Source: CAYRYU01 sp964428355 (GTDB lineage Bacteria > Muiribacteriota > Ozemobacteria > Ozemobacterales > Ozemobacteraceae). Taken from it: 17,322 nt of DNA. The notes below the pieces were generated by a model that saw only the letters and a program-made list of their open reading frames with translations, was not told the origin of the DNA and ran no database searches. Location: positions 1 to 17,322 of the forward strand of contig CAYRYU010000135.1 in NCBI GenBank assembly GCA_964428355.1. The letters run 5' to 3'. Positions within the stretch are counted from its first letter, which is position 1; the number at the start of each line of letters is the position of its first letter. Positions 6,724 through 13,955 of this stretch are shown piece by piece. The translations under genes were made by a program, and so were the position numbers.

Positions 6724-6742
6724 ACCAAGACAGGAGGGCAGC

Positions 6743-7312
6743 ATGATTGAAATTCGCTGGCACGGTCGAGGCGGACAGGGAGCGAAAACCATCGCCCTGT
6801 TGTTTGCTGATGCCGCGCTAAACCAAGGCAAACACATCCAGGCTTTTCCGGAATACGGACCAGAGCGCATGGGAGCTCCAGTCACCGCCTTCAACAGGAT
6901 CAGCGAGAAACCCATCCGCCTTCATTCGGGTGTGACGACGCCCGAGGTTGTGGTGATCCTCGACCCCACGCTCATCGGCGTCGTTCCGGTAACTTCCGGA
7001 CTCGACCCCAAAAAGGGGGTTATGGTGGTCAATACCCCCAAAACCCCTGGCCAGATAAGGGAGAAACTGAATTTTTCGGGGAAGATCTTCACCGTGGACG
7101 CGATGAAGATTGCCACCGACTGCATCGGAAAACCAATTCCAAACATGCCGATGCTCGGGGCAATGGTCAAGGTGACGGGAATCCTGGACCTCGAAAAGAT
7201 GGTCGATGAGGTGAAGAGCAAAATCCAGGTCAAATTCAAGAACAAGCCCGAGGTAATCGAGGGGAACATCAAGTCCGTCCAGCGTTCCTTCGCGGAGGTG
7301 AAATCCGAATGA
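6743..7312 (+). CDS. porG: 2-oxoacid (pyruvate):ferredoxin oxidoreductase, gamma subunit
   Basis: A 189-residue gamma subunit of a 2-oxoacid:ferredoxin oxidoreductase. The N-terminus has the family pattern WHGRGGQGAKT and the AFPEYGPERMGAPV segment; PNMPMLGAMVKVTG near 130-145 is typical of pyruvate-type gamma subunits. It forms the core domain that binds near the CoA and alpha/beta interface of the complex. AGGAGGG lies 5 nt before the ATG, and a promoter is placed just upstream. The gene ends in an ATGA overlap with porD, and the order gamma-delta-alpha-beta is that of the classic four-subunit pyruvate enzymes (porGDAB/porCDAB). The substrate, pyruvate rather than 2-ketoisovalerate or 2-oxoglutarate, is inferred from subunit count and motifs. 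Confidence 0.93.
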   Translation: MIEIRWHGRGGQGAKTIALLFADAALNQGKHIQAFPEYGPERMGAPVTAFNRISEKPIRLHSGVTTPEVVVILDPTLIGVVPVTSGLDPKKGVMVVNTPKTPGQIREKLNFSGKIFTVDAMKIATDCIGKPIPNMPMLGAMVKVTGILDLEKMVDEVKSKIQVKFKNKPEVIEGNIKSVQRSFAEVKSE

Positions 7313-7653
7313 GCAGCGCGCAGAAACTTCCTGGCTATGCCGAATTGACCCCTGGCGGAATCATCCCCGAGGGTGGAACCGCCAACCGCTATATCACTGG
7401 AGGCTGGCGGTCCCAGAGACCGGTTTTCCACGCCGAAGCCTGTGTCCATTGCCTGACCTGCTGGATCCTCTGCCCCGACAGTTCGGTTCTTGCGGCGCAG
7501 GGGAAGGTTTCCGGATACGATTACGACCACTGCAAGGGCTGCGGAATCTGCGCCTTCGAATGCCCTGTCAACAAGTCCCATCAGGCAGGGAAAGCCAAAA
7601 AGGGCCCGGCGATCACCATGGAGCCGGAGTTCCAGAAGGAGGAAAAGGCATGA
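7309..7653 (+). CDS. porD: 2-oxoacid (pyruvate):ferredoxin oxidoreductase, delta (ferredoxin) subunit
   Basis: A 114-residue 2[4Fe-4S] ferredoxin-like delta subunit. The two cluster motifs are complete: C45-x2-C48-x2-C51-x3-C55-P (CVHCLTCWILCP) and C75-x2-C78-x2-C81-x3-C85-P (CKGCGICAFECP). It carries electrons from the thiamine diphosphate site, through the beta-subunit cluster, to external ferredoxin. The N-terminal 40 residues, with PGGIIPEGGTANRYITGGWR, are the usual delta-subunit leader that docks on the complex. Start and stop overlap both neighbours by ATGA (7309-7312 and 7650-7653), so translation is coupled through the operon. Confidence 0.95.
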   Translation: MSSAQKLPGYAELTPGGIIPEGGTANRYITGGWRSQRPVFHAEACVHCLTCWILCPDSSVLAAQGKVSGYDYDHCKGCGICAFECPVNKSHQAGKAKKGPAITMEPEFQKEEKA

Positions 7654-8834
7654 GCGGAAAGGAAATCAAGGCTCTTACCGGAAACGAGGCGGTGGCGTAT
7701 GCAATGAAACAGATCGATCCCGACGTCGTCGCGGCCTATCCGATCACTCCGGCAACCGAAATCATGCAGATCTTCACCGATTATGTCAGCAACGGGGCGG
7801 TCCAGACCGAAATGATTCTCGTCGAATCGGAACATTCAGCCCTTTCCGCGTGCATCGGAGCGTCGGCAGCTGGGGCAAGGGTCATGACTGGAACCAGTTC
7901 ATGCGGCCTGGCCCTGATGTGGGAGATCCTTTATGTCGCCGCGAGCACCCGGTGCCCGATCGTGATGTGCGATGTCAACCGCGCCCTGAGCGCTCCGATC
8001 AACATCCACTGCGATCACAGCGACACGATGGGAGCCCGCGACTCCGGCTGGATCCAGATCTACTCGGAGAACACCCAGGAATCATACGACAATATCATTC
8101 AGGCCATGCGCATCGCCGAGGACGCCCGTGTCCGGCTCCCTGCAATGGTTATGCTCGATGGGTTCATCATCAGCCACTCGATGGAAGGTGTTGAAGTCTC
8201 AGCGGACCAGACAGTGAAGGATTTCGTCGGTCCGTACAAGACCCCCCGTTATCTTCTGGATACCGACCACCCGCATACCTTCGGAGCCCTTGACCTTCAG
8301 GATTACTGCTTCGAACACAAGTATTCCCAGGCCAAAGCGCTCGAGGCCGTCAAACCGGTTCTTCTCGAAGTGGGCGCGGAGTTCGGCAGGAAATTCGGTC
8401 GCCCCTACGGTCTCTTCGAAGCCTACCGGCTCGATGACGCCGAGATCGGCATCGTCGCCATCGGCTCGACGGCCGGAACCGCAAAGGACATCATCGATGG
8501 TCTCCGAACGCAGGGAATCAAGGCCGGGATGCTGAAGATCCGGCTTTTCCGCCCCTTCCCCGCCAAGGAAATCCGTGATGCTCTCGGGAATCTGAAGGTT
8601 ATTGGGGTTTTCGACCGGTACGAGTCGTTCTCGGGAACCGGGGGAGCCCTGTTCCATGAAGTCAGGTCAGCACTCTATGACCTTCCGACAAGGCCCAGGA
8701 TCCAGGGAATCACCTACGGGATCGGGGGAAGGGACATCACCGTTGACGAGATCCGTGACTGCTTCCTGACCCTCGAAGCCGCCCGGAAGGGTGCCGACCT
8801 CCCGGTAAACCGCTATCTCGGCGTTCGCGAATAG
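7650..8834 (+). CDS. porA: 2-oxoacid (pyruvate):ferredoxin oxidoreductase, alpha subunit
   Basis: A 394-residue alpha subunit, the usual length. The pyrimidine-binding domain opens with TGNEAVAYAM and the substrate-contact motif AAYPITPATEIMQIF (YPITP at 30-34). ESEHSALSACIGAS and GARVMTGTSSCGLALMWE follow, and then the NRALSAPINIHCDHSD stretch, which fits pyruvate-type enzymes. The C-terminal half has the transketolase C-terminal-like domain (IGIVAIGSTAGTAKDI, LKIRLFRPFPAKEI). With porB it forms the thiamine diphosphate site that decarboxylates the 2-oxoacid and makes acyl-CoA. The frame is open back to 7449, but the ATG at 7650, with AAGGAGG upstream and an ATGA overlap with porD, is the start. 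Confidence 0.95.
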   Translation: MSGKEIKALTGNEAVAYAMKQIDPDVVAAYPITPATEIMQIFTDYVSNGAVQTEMILVESEHSALSACIGASAAGARVMTGTSSCGLALMWEILYVAASTRCPIVMCDVNRALSAPINIHCDHSDTMGARDSGWIQIYSENTQESYDNIIQAMRIAEDARVRLPAMVMLDGFIISHSMEGVEVSADQTVKDFVGPYKTPRYLLDTDHPHTFGALDLQDYCFEHKYSQAKALEAVKPVLLEVGAEFGRKFGRPYGLFEAYRLDDAEIGIVAIGSTAGTAKDIIDGLRTQGIKAGMLKIRLFRPFPAKEIRDALGNLKVIGVFDRYESFSGTGGALFHEVRSALYDLPTRPRIQGITYGIGGRDITVDEIRDCFLTLEAARKGADLPVNRYLGVRE

Positions 8835-8843
8835 GAGCTGGCA

Positions 8844-9803
8844 ATGGAAAGACAACCAATCACGGTTAAACCCGTCGACCTCAAGGAACTCACCAACCGT
8901 CCCGTCCGTTTCACGGGGGGACACCGGGCTTGCGCCGGGTGCGGGATGACCGCCATAGCGCGCCAGGTCATGCTTGCCGTCGATGACCCGGTCGTCGTCG
9001 GTTGTGCAACCGGCTGCCTCGAGGTCACCACGACGATCTTCCCGTTCACTGCTTGGAACGTGCCGTTCATCCATAACGCGTTCGAAAATGCCGCCGCGAC
9101 GGTCTCGGGCGTCGAAACCGCCTTCCGTGCGCTCAAGAAGCGTGGCCGGATCCCGGCCGACAAGAAGACGAAGTTCATCACGTTCGGGGGAGATGGCGGA
9201 ACCTACGACATTGGCATCCAGTCCCTTTCGGGAGCTATGGAACGGGGCCACAACATGCTCTACATCTGCTACGACAACGGGGCTTACATGAACACGGGCA
9301 TCCAGCGAAGCGGCGCAACCCCCCGCGCCGCCCACACCACCACCTGCCCGGTGGGAAAGGTTATCCCGGGGAAACCCCAGAACCGCAAGGATCTGGCGGG
9401 CATCCTTGCCGCCCACAACATCCCCTACGTCGCCACAGCCTCCCCCCACCAGCCTCGCGACCTGATGAAAAAGGTGCGCAAAGCCATGGCCGTCGACGGC
9501 CCATCGTTCATGCTCATCTTCTCCCCCTGCCGCCTCGGCTGGGCATTCCCCCCGGAACAGGCCATGGATCTTTGCCGTGAAGCTGTCGCGACGGGATTCT
9601 GGCCCCTCTACGAGGTCGAATACGGGAAATGGACCATCAACGAACCCTCCCCCAAGAGCGACCTCGCTCCTGTCCAACCCTGGCTCAAGAGGCAGGGAAG
9701 ATTCAAGCACCTGTTCCAGCCCGGGAATGAGGAACTGGTTTCATCTATCCAGGCTGATCTCCAGGCCACCTGGGAAAACCTCAAGAAACGCGCGACCCTG
9801 TAG
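8844..9803 (+). CDS. porB: 2-oxoacid (pyruvate):ferredoxin oxidoreductase, beta subunit
   Basis: A 319-residue beta subunit that binds thiamine diphosphate. The diphosphate/Mg motif is GDGGTYDIG followed about 20 residues later by DNGAYMNTG. Cysteines for the proximal [4Fe-4S] cluster are visible: Cys30 and Cys33 in HRACAGCGM, Cys58 in ATGCLE, and a Cys in FSPCRLGW. KYG-type ends are replaced here by a C-terminal extension PWLKRQGRFKHLF, as in archaeal and Thermotoga-like enzymes. AGGAGC is 6 nt before the ATG, 9 nt after the porA stop. It is the last gene of the operon, and a strong terminator follows at 9816. The complex either oxidises pyruvate to acetyl-CoA or runs in reverse. Confidence 0.95.
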   Translation: MERQPITVKPVDLKELTNRPVRFTGGHRACAGCGMTAIARQVMLAVDDPVVVGCATGCLEVTTTIFPFTAWNVPFIHNAFENAAATVSGVETAFRALKKRGRIPADKKTKFITFGGDGGTYDIGIQSLSGAMERGHNMLYICYDNGAYMNTGIQRSGATPRAAHTTTCPVGKVIPGKPQNRKDLAGILAAHNIPYVATASPHQPRDLMKKVRKAMAVDGPSFMLIFSPCRLGWAFPPEQAMDLCREAVATGFWPLYEVEYGKWTINEPSPKSDLAPVQPWLKRQGRFKHLFQPGNEELVSSIQADLQATWENLKKRATL

Positions 9804-9815
9804 GTCGTTTCCAGG

Positions 9816-9857
9816 ATCCCGAAGAGGGGCGGTCCAGGGCCTTTCTTCGGGATTTTT
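9816..9857 (+). terminator. Rho-independent terminator of the por operon
   Basis: ATCCCGAAGA (9816-9825) and TCTTCGGGAT (9844-9853) form a perfect 10-bp stem around an 18-nt GC-rich loop, followed at once by TTTT. It begins 13 nt past the porB stop. On the minus strand there is no T-run, so it acts in the por direction only. Confidence 0.88.
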
Positions 9858-9913
9858 CATCCCCCCACCGAAGGACCGGTATCCCCTGATGCTGGCCCGG
9901 CCTCAACGCTCGA

Positions 9914-10273
9914 TCAGGGGCACTCGGCGAAGAAAATCGTGACAAAGGAAAGAACCTGTCCGGGATAGACGTCGTTCAGGATCCCGTGGGAACTCCCCTT
10001 CCTGCACAGCCACCCGTCTCCGGGACCTACCGGGAACCTCTCCCCGTTCAGGATTCCCATCCCCTTTCCACTCACCACGAAGTAGAATTCCGCCTCTCGC
10101 TCATGCCTGTGCTCCGGAATCGTCGCCCCGGGTTGCATCTGGTTGAAGCCCAGCGAGGCGAAGGGTAATCCCGCCGAATCTGGCCCAAGGTAGTCGCGCG
10201 CCCGGACCTCACCTTCACCCCCACGAACCTTCAACTTGATGATCTCGTTGAGTTTGTCATACTTGAAGATCAT
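9914..10273 (-). CDS. Small single-domain cupin protein
   Basis: A 119-residue cupin. Motif 1 is PGATIPEHRHEREAEFYFVVSGKG with metal ligands His55, His57 and a Glu at 60-62; motif 2 is GPGDGWLCRKGSSHGILN with His96. All the usual metal ligands are present, so a mononuclear metal site is likely. The frame is open to 10396, but the ATG at 10273 is the start: AAGGAG lies about 10 nt upstream and the ATG overlaps the GH31 stop (ATGA). Coupling to a glycosidase suggests a sugar-related job, such as isomerase, lyase or sugar sensing; small cupins are too diverse to say more. Confidence 0.88.
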   Translation of the reverse strand: MIFKYDKLNEIIKLKVRGGEGEVRARDYLGPDSAGLPFASLGFNQMQPGATIPEHRHEREAEFYFVVSGKGMGILNGERFPVGPGDGWLCRKGSSHGILNDVYPGQVLSFVTIFFAECP

Positions 10274-12816
10274 TTTTTCTTCGCTCCTTCTTCTCTGGCG
10301 AAAGCCGTCATGACACATGGCCGATTGATCTTGTCTCCAACTCCTCCCAGCCTCACGAAACCGGTCCTCTCGCAAACCAGGGCCCCTCCCGCACACTTCC
10401 AGGAGTGGGGCGTGGTGTGAAGCTCCTTCGATTCATTTCCCAGATGGAGTACCACCTTGGAAAACCTCCTGTAGACAACGAATGCGACCTCGAGCGGGAA
10501 TACCCCATTGCCAGAACTGCCGGTTTCGATCAAAAGCCCCGTTTTCCCCCATCTGATGTCGAAACTGAAACTCGAAACCTGCCCGCTCCGATAGGCGAAG
10601 GAGATCCCGTCGTCGATTTCGTAATCGTAACCGAGCCGTCCATCGGTCCCCATGGGAAGGAAAAGGTGCAACTCGATCCTGGACAGGTCGATCCGGTTGT
10701 TCCTGGCAACACCCGGTGCAACCGGAACGGCAACCCCCTCGCGGAAAAAGAGCGGGGTCTCAGCTTTTCCCGCCTTCACGGTAACCGTCCTTCCGCCTAC
10801 GAGCCAACGGCCCAGGATCGCGTCATACCATTTTCCAGGAGGAAGTACAACCTTTCTCTCCCGGCTTCCCTCCTCGACGATCGGAGCCTGCATGATCCCG
10901 GGCCCCACCATGAACTGGTCATCGGAAAATGCCAGCGGCCCGTGGGAGGTTTCGGGGAACTCGAGGATCGGCGGGCGGAGTATTGCCTCCCCGGACCTCT
11001 CCTGTCTCTGGAACAACCCGTAGAGGTACGGGATCATCTTGTACCGAAGCCGGATGAAATGTCTGAGGACCGGCATCGTCCTTCTCCCAAAGGCCCATGG
11101 TTCCTGAGGTCGGGAACCCGTCACCGAGTGATTCCGGAAAAACGGGAACAGAAAACAGGCTTTGAACCACGCGATTGCCAGATCGGGGGTGGCGTCCCCC
11201 CCGAAACCAGGAACGTCGGGAGCATTCAGGGGGATTCCGGAAAGGGCCAGGTTGAGCGTTGTTGGAATGCACTGTCGCAAATGATGCCAGTTGGAAAAAT
11301 TGTCCCCCGTCCAGTTTCCGGAATACCTGCTGATCCCCGGACACCCCGCCCGGCTAACCAGAAAGGGCCTGCGCCCCGGAGAACCCCTCAGAAAACCTTC
11401 CCGGGAGGCGATGGCCATCCCAAGGGCATACTGGTTGTGAAAGGCCGAATGGGCGGCTTTCCCCTCGGAGAAACACATCCCGTCCGGATCGACACGCCCG
11501 ACGGAGGGCTCGTTCATGTCCAGCCAGGCACCCGAAACCCCCACCCGTACGAATCTTGCTACCTGGCGCGCCCACCAGCCCCGCCCACGGGAAGTCGAAA
11601 AGTCAGGAAAAACCGTTTCGCCCGGCCAGACCCATCCTGTAAACTCACGCCCCTCCGGGGTCAAGCAGAAGATCCTTCCCGTCGAACCCTCGTCATAGAG
11701 AGGGAAACCCCGTTCCTTCTTGATTCCCGGATCCAGGATAGGGACCACGTGAAACCCGTGATCGCGGGATTCTCCGATCTCTTCCGCGGGATCGTTGAAA
11801 CCCTCAGGGTCGAAGGTGAACACCCTGAACCCCCTCATGTAATCGATATCCAGCCACAGTCCGCTGCACGGGATTCCGTGACGGGTGAACTCCTCCCGAA
11901 GCCTCCGGAGATCCGCCGCGCCCTTGTACCCCCACCGGGATTGTTGATATCCCAGGGCCCACAGGGGAGGCCTCGGAACGCAACCGCAAAGCCTCTGGAG
12001 TTTCCGGGTCACCTCTGCCAGAGTCCCAGTTATCAGGTAGATGACGGGCTTTCCACCCTTCGACCCGAAATAGAGGGACCCAGGGTCGGGACGATGCTTT
12101 CGCGGCTTTCCCCCGAACTCGGGAGTCACCATGAACGCTGGATAGGGGTCGTCCACCAGGATTCCCGTGAACCGCGTTCCCTGGCCGATCAATAGATATG
12201 GAATCGAAATGTATGCCGGATCAGGGTTTCCATTGGTGAAGAGGTCCGGGGGGTTGTCCGACCAGACGTCGGTGTTCCAAAAGAAAGTTCTTCTTCCGGA
12301 ACGTTCGAAGGGGAAGTTCTTCTCCCCCATTCCGTAGAAACGCATCCCTGGCTTGGCTTCGAGACACCAGAGCCAGGCCTCTCCGCAGACCCCGAACGGA
12401 AAGTCATGATTCGCGCAAAGGATCAATCTCCCCCCGGGATCGAGAAGCCTGAAGAAACCGTCGGGTTCGACCTCGAGCCGGCACTTTCCGGAAACGGAAA
12501 AGTCCGGTTTCAGGCCCGAAAGCGACCTGCACTGTCCCCAGATCGGGGATGAAGCGGAAATCCGGAAAACGTCCTCCCCGAGGTCCTCCGATCCGAAACG
12601 GATGGCTTCCGGTCCCTTGCGTCTCCTCGCCCCGGCTCGCACCTCCCCAGCTTCTGGGAAACGGAAGTTCGCCGGGATCGGGATATGGCTGGCAGAACCG
12701 TTCACTGGTGGTTGACCCCGACGGACGGGGTTGTTCCTTCCGGGGTCATTGAATACCGTATTTCGAGACCCTGAAGACACTCGCTGACTTCCTGAAGAGG
12801 TAACAAGCTCCGACAA
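10270..12816 (-). CDS. GH31 family alpha-glycosidase
   Basis: A retaining alpha-glycosidase of GH31, up to 848 residues. The N-terminal beta-sandwich domain (from about 70) is followed by the (beta/alpha)8 barrel with WLDIDYM, the nucleophile motif WLDMNEPS (Asp433) and the acid/base motif NWTGDNFSNW (Asp505); numbers count from the TTG. C-terminal beta domains run to the end (LPPGKWYDAILG about two-thirds through). Likely activity is alpha-glucosidase on malto-oligosaccharides or similar; alpha-xylosidase is less likely because the nucleophile motif is of the WxDMNEP type. No signal peptide is visible, so probably cytoplasmic. The start is unsure: TTG 12816 (AAGGAGG 10 nt upstream), or GTG 12705, which overlaps the stop of a 39-codon ORF as GTGA. 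The 37 residues between them look unlike the family. Confidence 0.93.
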   Translation of the reverse strand: MSELVTSSGSQRVSSGSRNTVFNDPGRNNPVRRGQPPVNGSASHIPIPANFRFPEAGEVRAGARRRKGPEAIRFGSEDLGEDVFRISASSPIWGQCRSLSGLKPDFSVSGKCRLEVEPDGFFRLLDPGGRLILCANHDFPFGVCGEAWLWCLEAKPGMRFYGMGEKNFPFERSGRRTFFWNTDVWSDNPPDLFTNGNPDPAYISIPYLLIGQGTRFTGILVDDPYPAFMVTPEFGGKPRKHRPDPGSLYFGSKGGKPVIYLITGTLAEVTRKLQRLCGCVPRPPLWALGYQQSRWGYKGAADLRRLREEFTRHGIPCSGLWLDIDYMRGFRVFTFDPEGFNDPAEEIGESRDHGFHVVPILDPGIKKERGFPLYDEGSTGRIFCLTPEGREFTGWVWPGETVFPDFSTSRGRGWWARQVARFVRVGVSGAWLDMNEPSVGRVDPDGMCFSEGKAAHSAFHNQYALGMAIASREGFLRGSPGRRPFLVSRAGCPGISRYSGNWTGDNFSNWHHLRQCIPTTLNLALSGIPLNAPDVPGFGGDATPDLAIAWFKACFLFPFFRNHSVTGSRPQEPWAFGRRTMPVLRHFIRLRYKMIPYLYGLFQRQERSGEAILRPPILEFPETSHGPLAFSDDQFMVGPGIMQAPIVEEGSRERKVVLPPGKWYDAILGRWLVGGRTVTVKAGKAETPLFFREGVAVPVAPGVARNNRIDLSRIELHLFLPMGTDGRLGYDYEIDDGISFAYRSGQVSSFSFDIRWGKTGLLIETGSSGNGVFPLEVAFVVYRRFSKVVLHLGNESKELHTTPHSWKCAGGALVCERTGFVRLGGVGDKINRPCVMTAFAREEGAKKK

Positions 12817-12821
12817 CCCAT
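12702..12821 (-). CDS. Possible 39-codon leader ORF upstream of GH31
   Basis: ATG at 12821 has the best Shine-Dalgarno in the region (AAGGAGG, 5 nt away) but opens a frame different from GH31. It encodes 39 residues, MGCRSLLPLQEVSECLQGL and on to VGVNHQ, and stops at TGA 12704-12702. That TGA overlaps an in-frame GTG of GH31 (GTGA, 12705-12702), the classic arrangement for translational coupling. It could be a translated leader that delivers ribosomes to GH31, or the true N-terminus of GH31 separated by a frameshift. The peptide resembles nothing I know. Confidence 0.4.
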   Translation of the reverse strand: MGCRSLLPLQEVSECLQGLEIRYSMTPEGTTPSVGVNHQ

Positions 12822-12831
12822 CCTATCCTCC

Positions 12832-12853
12832 TTGGGAAACTGGCTTTCCCCAA
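12832..12853 (-). other. Hairpin abutting the GH31 Shine-Dalgarno
   Basis: On the minus strand TTGGGGAAA, loop GCCAG, TTTCCCAA pair as an 8-bp stem with one bulged G. The 3' arm runs into AAGGAGG (12833-12827), so folding would touch the ribosome site and could tune translation. Confidence 0.45.
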
Positions 12854-12860
12854 CTACCGC

Positions 12861-12869
12861 AATCTAGCA
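12861..12869 (-). promoter_or_regulatory. Possible extended -10 promoter for GH31
   Basis: TGCTAGATT on the minus strand (12869-12861) reads as TG-n-TAGATT, four of six matches with the extended TG. No good -35 is present. A start near 12854 would give a leader of about 33 nt beginning just before the hairpin. Confidence 0.3.
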
Positions 12870-12947
12870 CGTTTCCCACTGCCCGGCCAGCTATGGAGAA
12901 GGGAGAGACGTCCGCGGGGGGGATTTATCTTGCCTCCCGAACTCCGA

Positions 12948-12956
12948 TGATATACG
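12948..12956 (+). promoter_or_regulatory. Possible extended -10 for the tail-anchored protein
   Basis: TGATATACG (12948-12956) reads as an extended -10, with TTGCCT (12930-12935) 15 nt before it. Transcription would start near 12963, almost at the ATG 12965, so the mRNA would be leaderless or nearly so. Confidence 0.3.
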
Positions 12957-12964
12957 ATGCTGGA

Positions 12965-13954
12965 ATGGCCCAGACTCCCTCTTTGCCAGAAAAAGTCCTC
13001 CAGGATCTCTCCCTTTATCTTTCCGAGAAAGAGACCATCCGGAAAGTCCTCTCCCCCGTCGCAGGTTCGGGAAAACCCCTTGGAGAATTGTGGGTCGTCC
13101 AGACTGATCACAACCTGTTCTTCCACACCCGGGAGCTTGGGAAGGAATCGGTCGTCGCGCTCCTTCCCCGCGCGGAAATCCAGCGGATCACCTATTTCCA
13201 GCATCCGGGTGGAGTCACCCTGACCTTCGTCCCCTCCCGTTACCCGCGAAATACTACGAGGGTCTCCTTCCCGAAGGAACAAAAGCGGCAGGTGGAGAGC
13301 TTTTGCGAGGATCTCGCCGATCTGATCGATTTCAAGACCGAATCTCCCCCACCCGCTCCGGACCTGTTGGACCCGAGACCGGTCACGGGGGAGCCCGGGT
13401 CCGTTCGCCCCCTGGACGGTGCCCCCGCTTCCATCCGGGAAAGCGGTTCCGAAACCGCCGCGAAATCCCCTCCGGAAATGGCAAGGAACCTGGACACTCC
13501 ACCCGCACCGCTTCGTGGCCATCCGCCTGAGGCCGAGCGCGCCACGCCTGCCGGAGTGACGGTCAAGATTTCCAAGCCTCAACCCGCTTCGGCAAAAGCC
13601 CCGGACCAGCCCAAGCCTCCCCCCTCGAATCCACCCTTGCCGCCCAAAACCGCCGAACCCGGCGACACCCTGGATGCTGCCCCAACCCCACCCGACCCCA
13701 GTCCCGAAAAGCCCAGGACCGCGCAGGGCGCTGTTTTGCCGTCCAAGGAGAAACCCAGAACCGCGGTTCCCCCTTTTGTTCCTCCTCCATCTTCCCCGCC
13801 CCCGGGCACAGGATCGGGACGATCCTCTGATTCCACAGCCCCCAGACTCGTTTACGAAAGGACGGGGGTTGGGATTGCCTTCATCGCGACTGCGGTTTCC
13901 GTGATCGTCGGCTTCCTCTGGCTCCGTCTTTTCAAGGCAATCTCCGACTCCTGA
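12965..13954 (+). CDS. Tail-anchored protein with PH-like head and proline-rich linker
   Basis: A 329-residue protein with three parts. Residues 1-120 form a compact domain with alternating beta strands (ELWVVQTDHNLFFHTRE, SVVALLPRAEIQRITYF, GVTLTFVP) and a closing helix (KEQKRQVESFCEDLADL), resembling a bacterial PH-type fold. Residues 125-295 are a low-complexity linker rich in Pro, Ala, Ser and charged residues. Residues 302-321 are one hydrophobic helix followed by RLFKAISDS, so the protein is C-terminally anchored with the head in the cytoplasm. The frame is open from 12893, but the first 24 codons look non-coding and 12965 is the first ATG in front of the domain; no good Shine-Dalgarno is near it. 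It ends 1 nt before the sugar transferase gene, which suggests a joint role. I know no named family. Confidence 0.75.
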   Translation: MAQTPSLPEKVLQDLSLYLSEKETIRKVLSPVAGSGKPLGELWVVQTDHNLFFHTRELGKESVVALLPRAEIQRITYFQHPGGVTLTFVPSRYPRNTTRVSFPKEQKRQVESFCEDLADLIDFKTESPPPAPDLLDPRPVTGEPGSVRPLDGAPASIRESGSETAAKSPPEMARNLDTPPAPLRGHPPEAERATPAGVTVKISKPQPASAKAPDQPKPPPSNPPLPPKTAEPGDTLDAAPTPPDPSPEKPRTAQGAVLPSKEKPRTAVPPFVPPPSSPPPGTGSGRSSDSTAPRLVYERTGVGIAFIATAVSVIVGFLWLRLFKAISDS

Positions 13955-13955
13955 A

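Larger units (their letters stand above)
6335..6742. other. Divergent intergenic control region (408 bp)
   Basis: This gap between the leftward glycosyltransferase operon and the rightward por operon holds overlapping promoters facing both ways near 6682-6723, a possible extended -10 at 6371-6379, and the doubtful 54-codon ORF. A short inverted repeat, GGGTCG-CT-CGACCC, lies near 6551-6564. I see no tRNA-like fold, riboswitch signature or repeat array in the rest. Confidence 0.6.

Noticed and set aside
8667..9710. 347-codon open frame on the minus strand opposite porB
   Set aside because: porB has all catalytic and cluster motifs, and the antisense product shows no recognisable fold or start signal.
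10405..12195. 596-codon open frame on the plus strand opposite GH31
   Set aside because: It is antisense to a gene with complete GH31 motifs, its product is Pro/Arg-rich with no domain pattern, and it has no ribosome site. Long antisense frames are common in GC-rich DNA.
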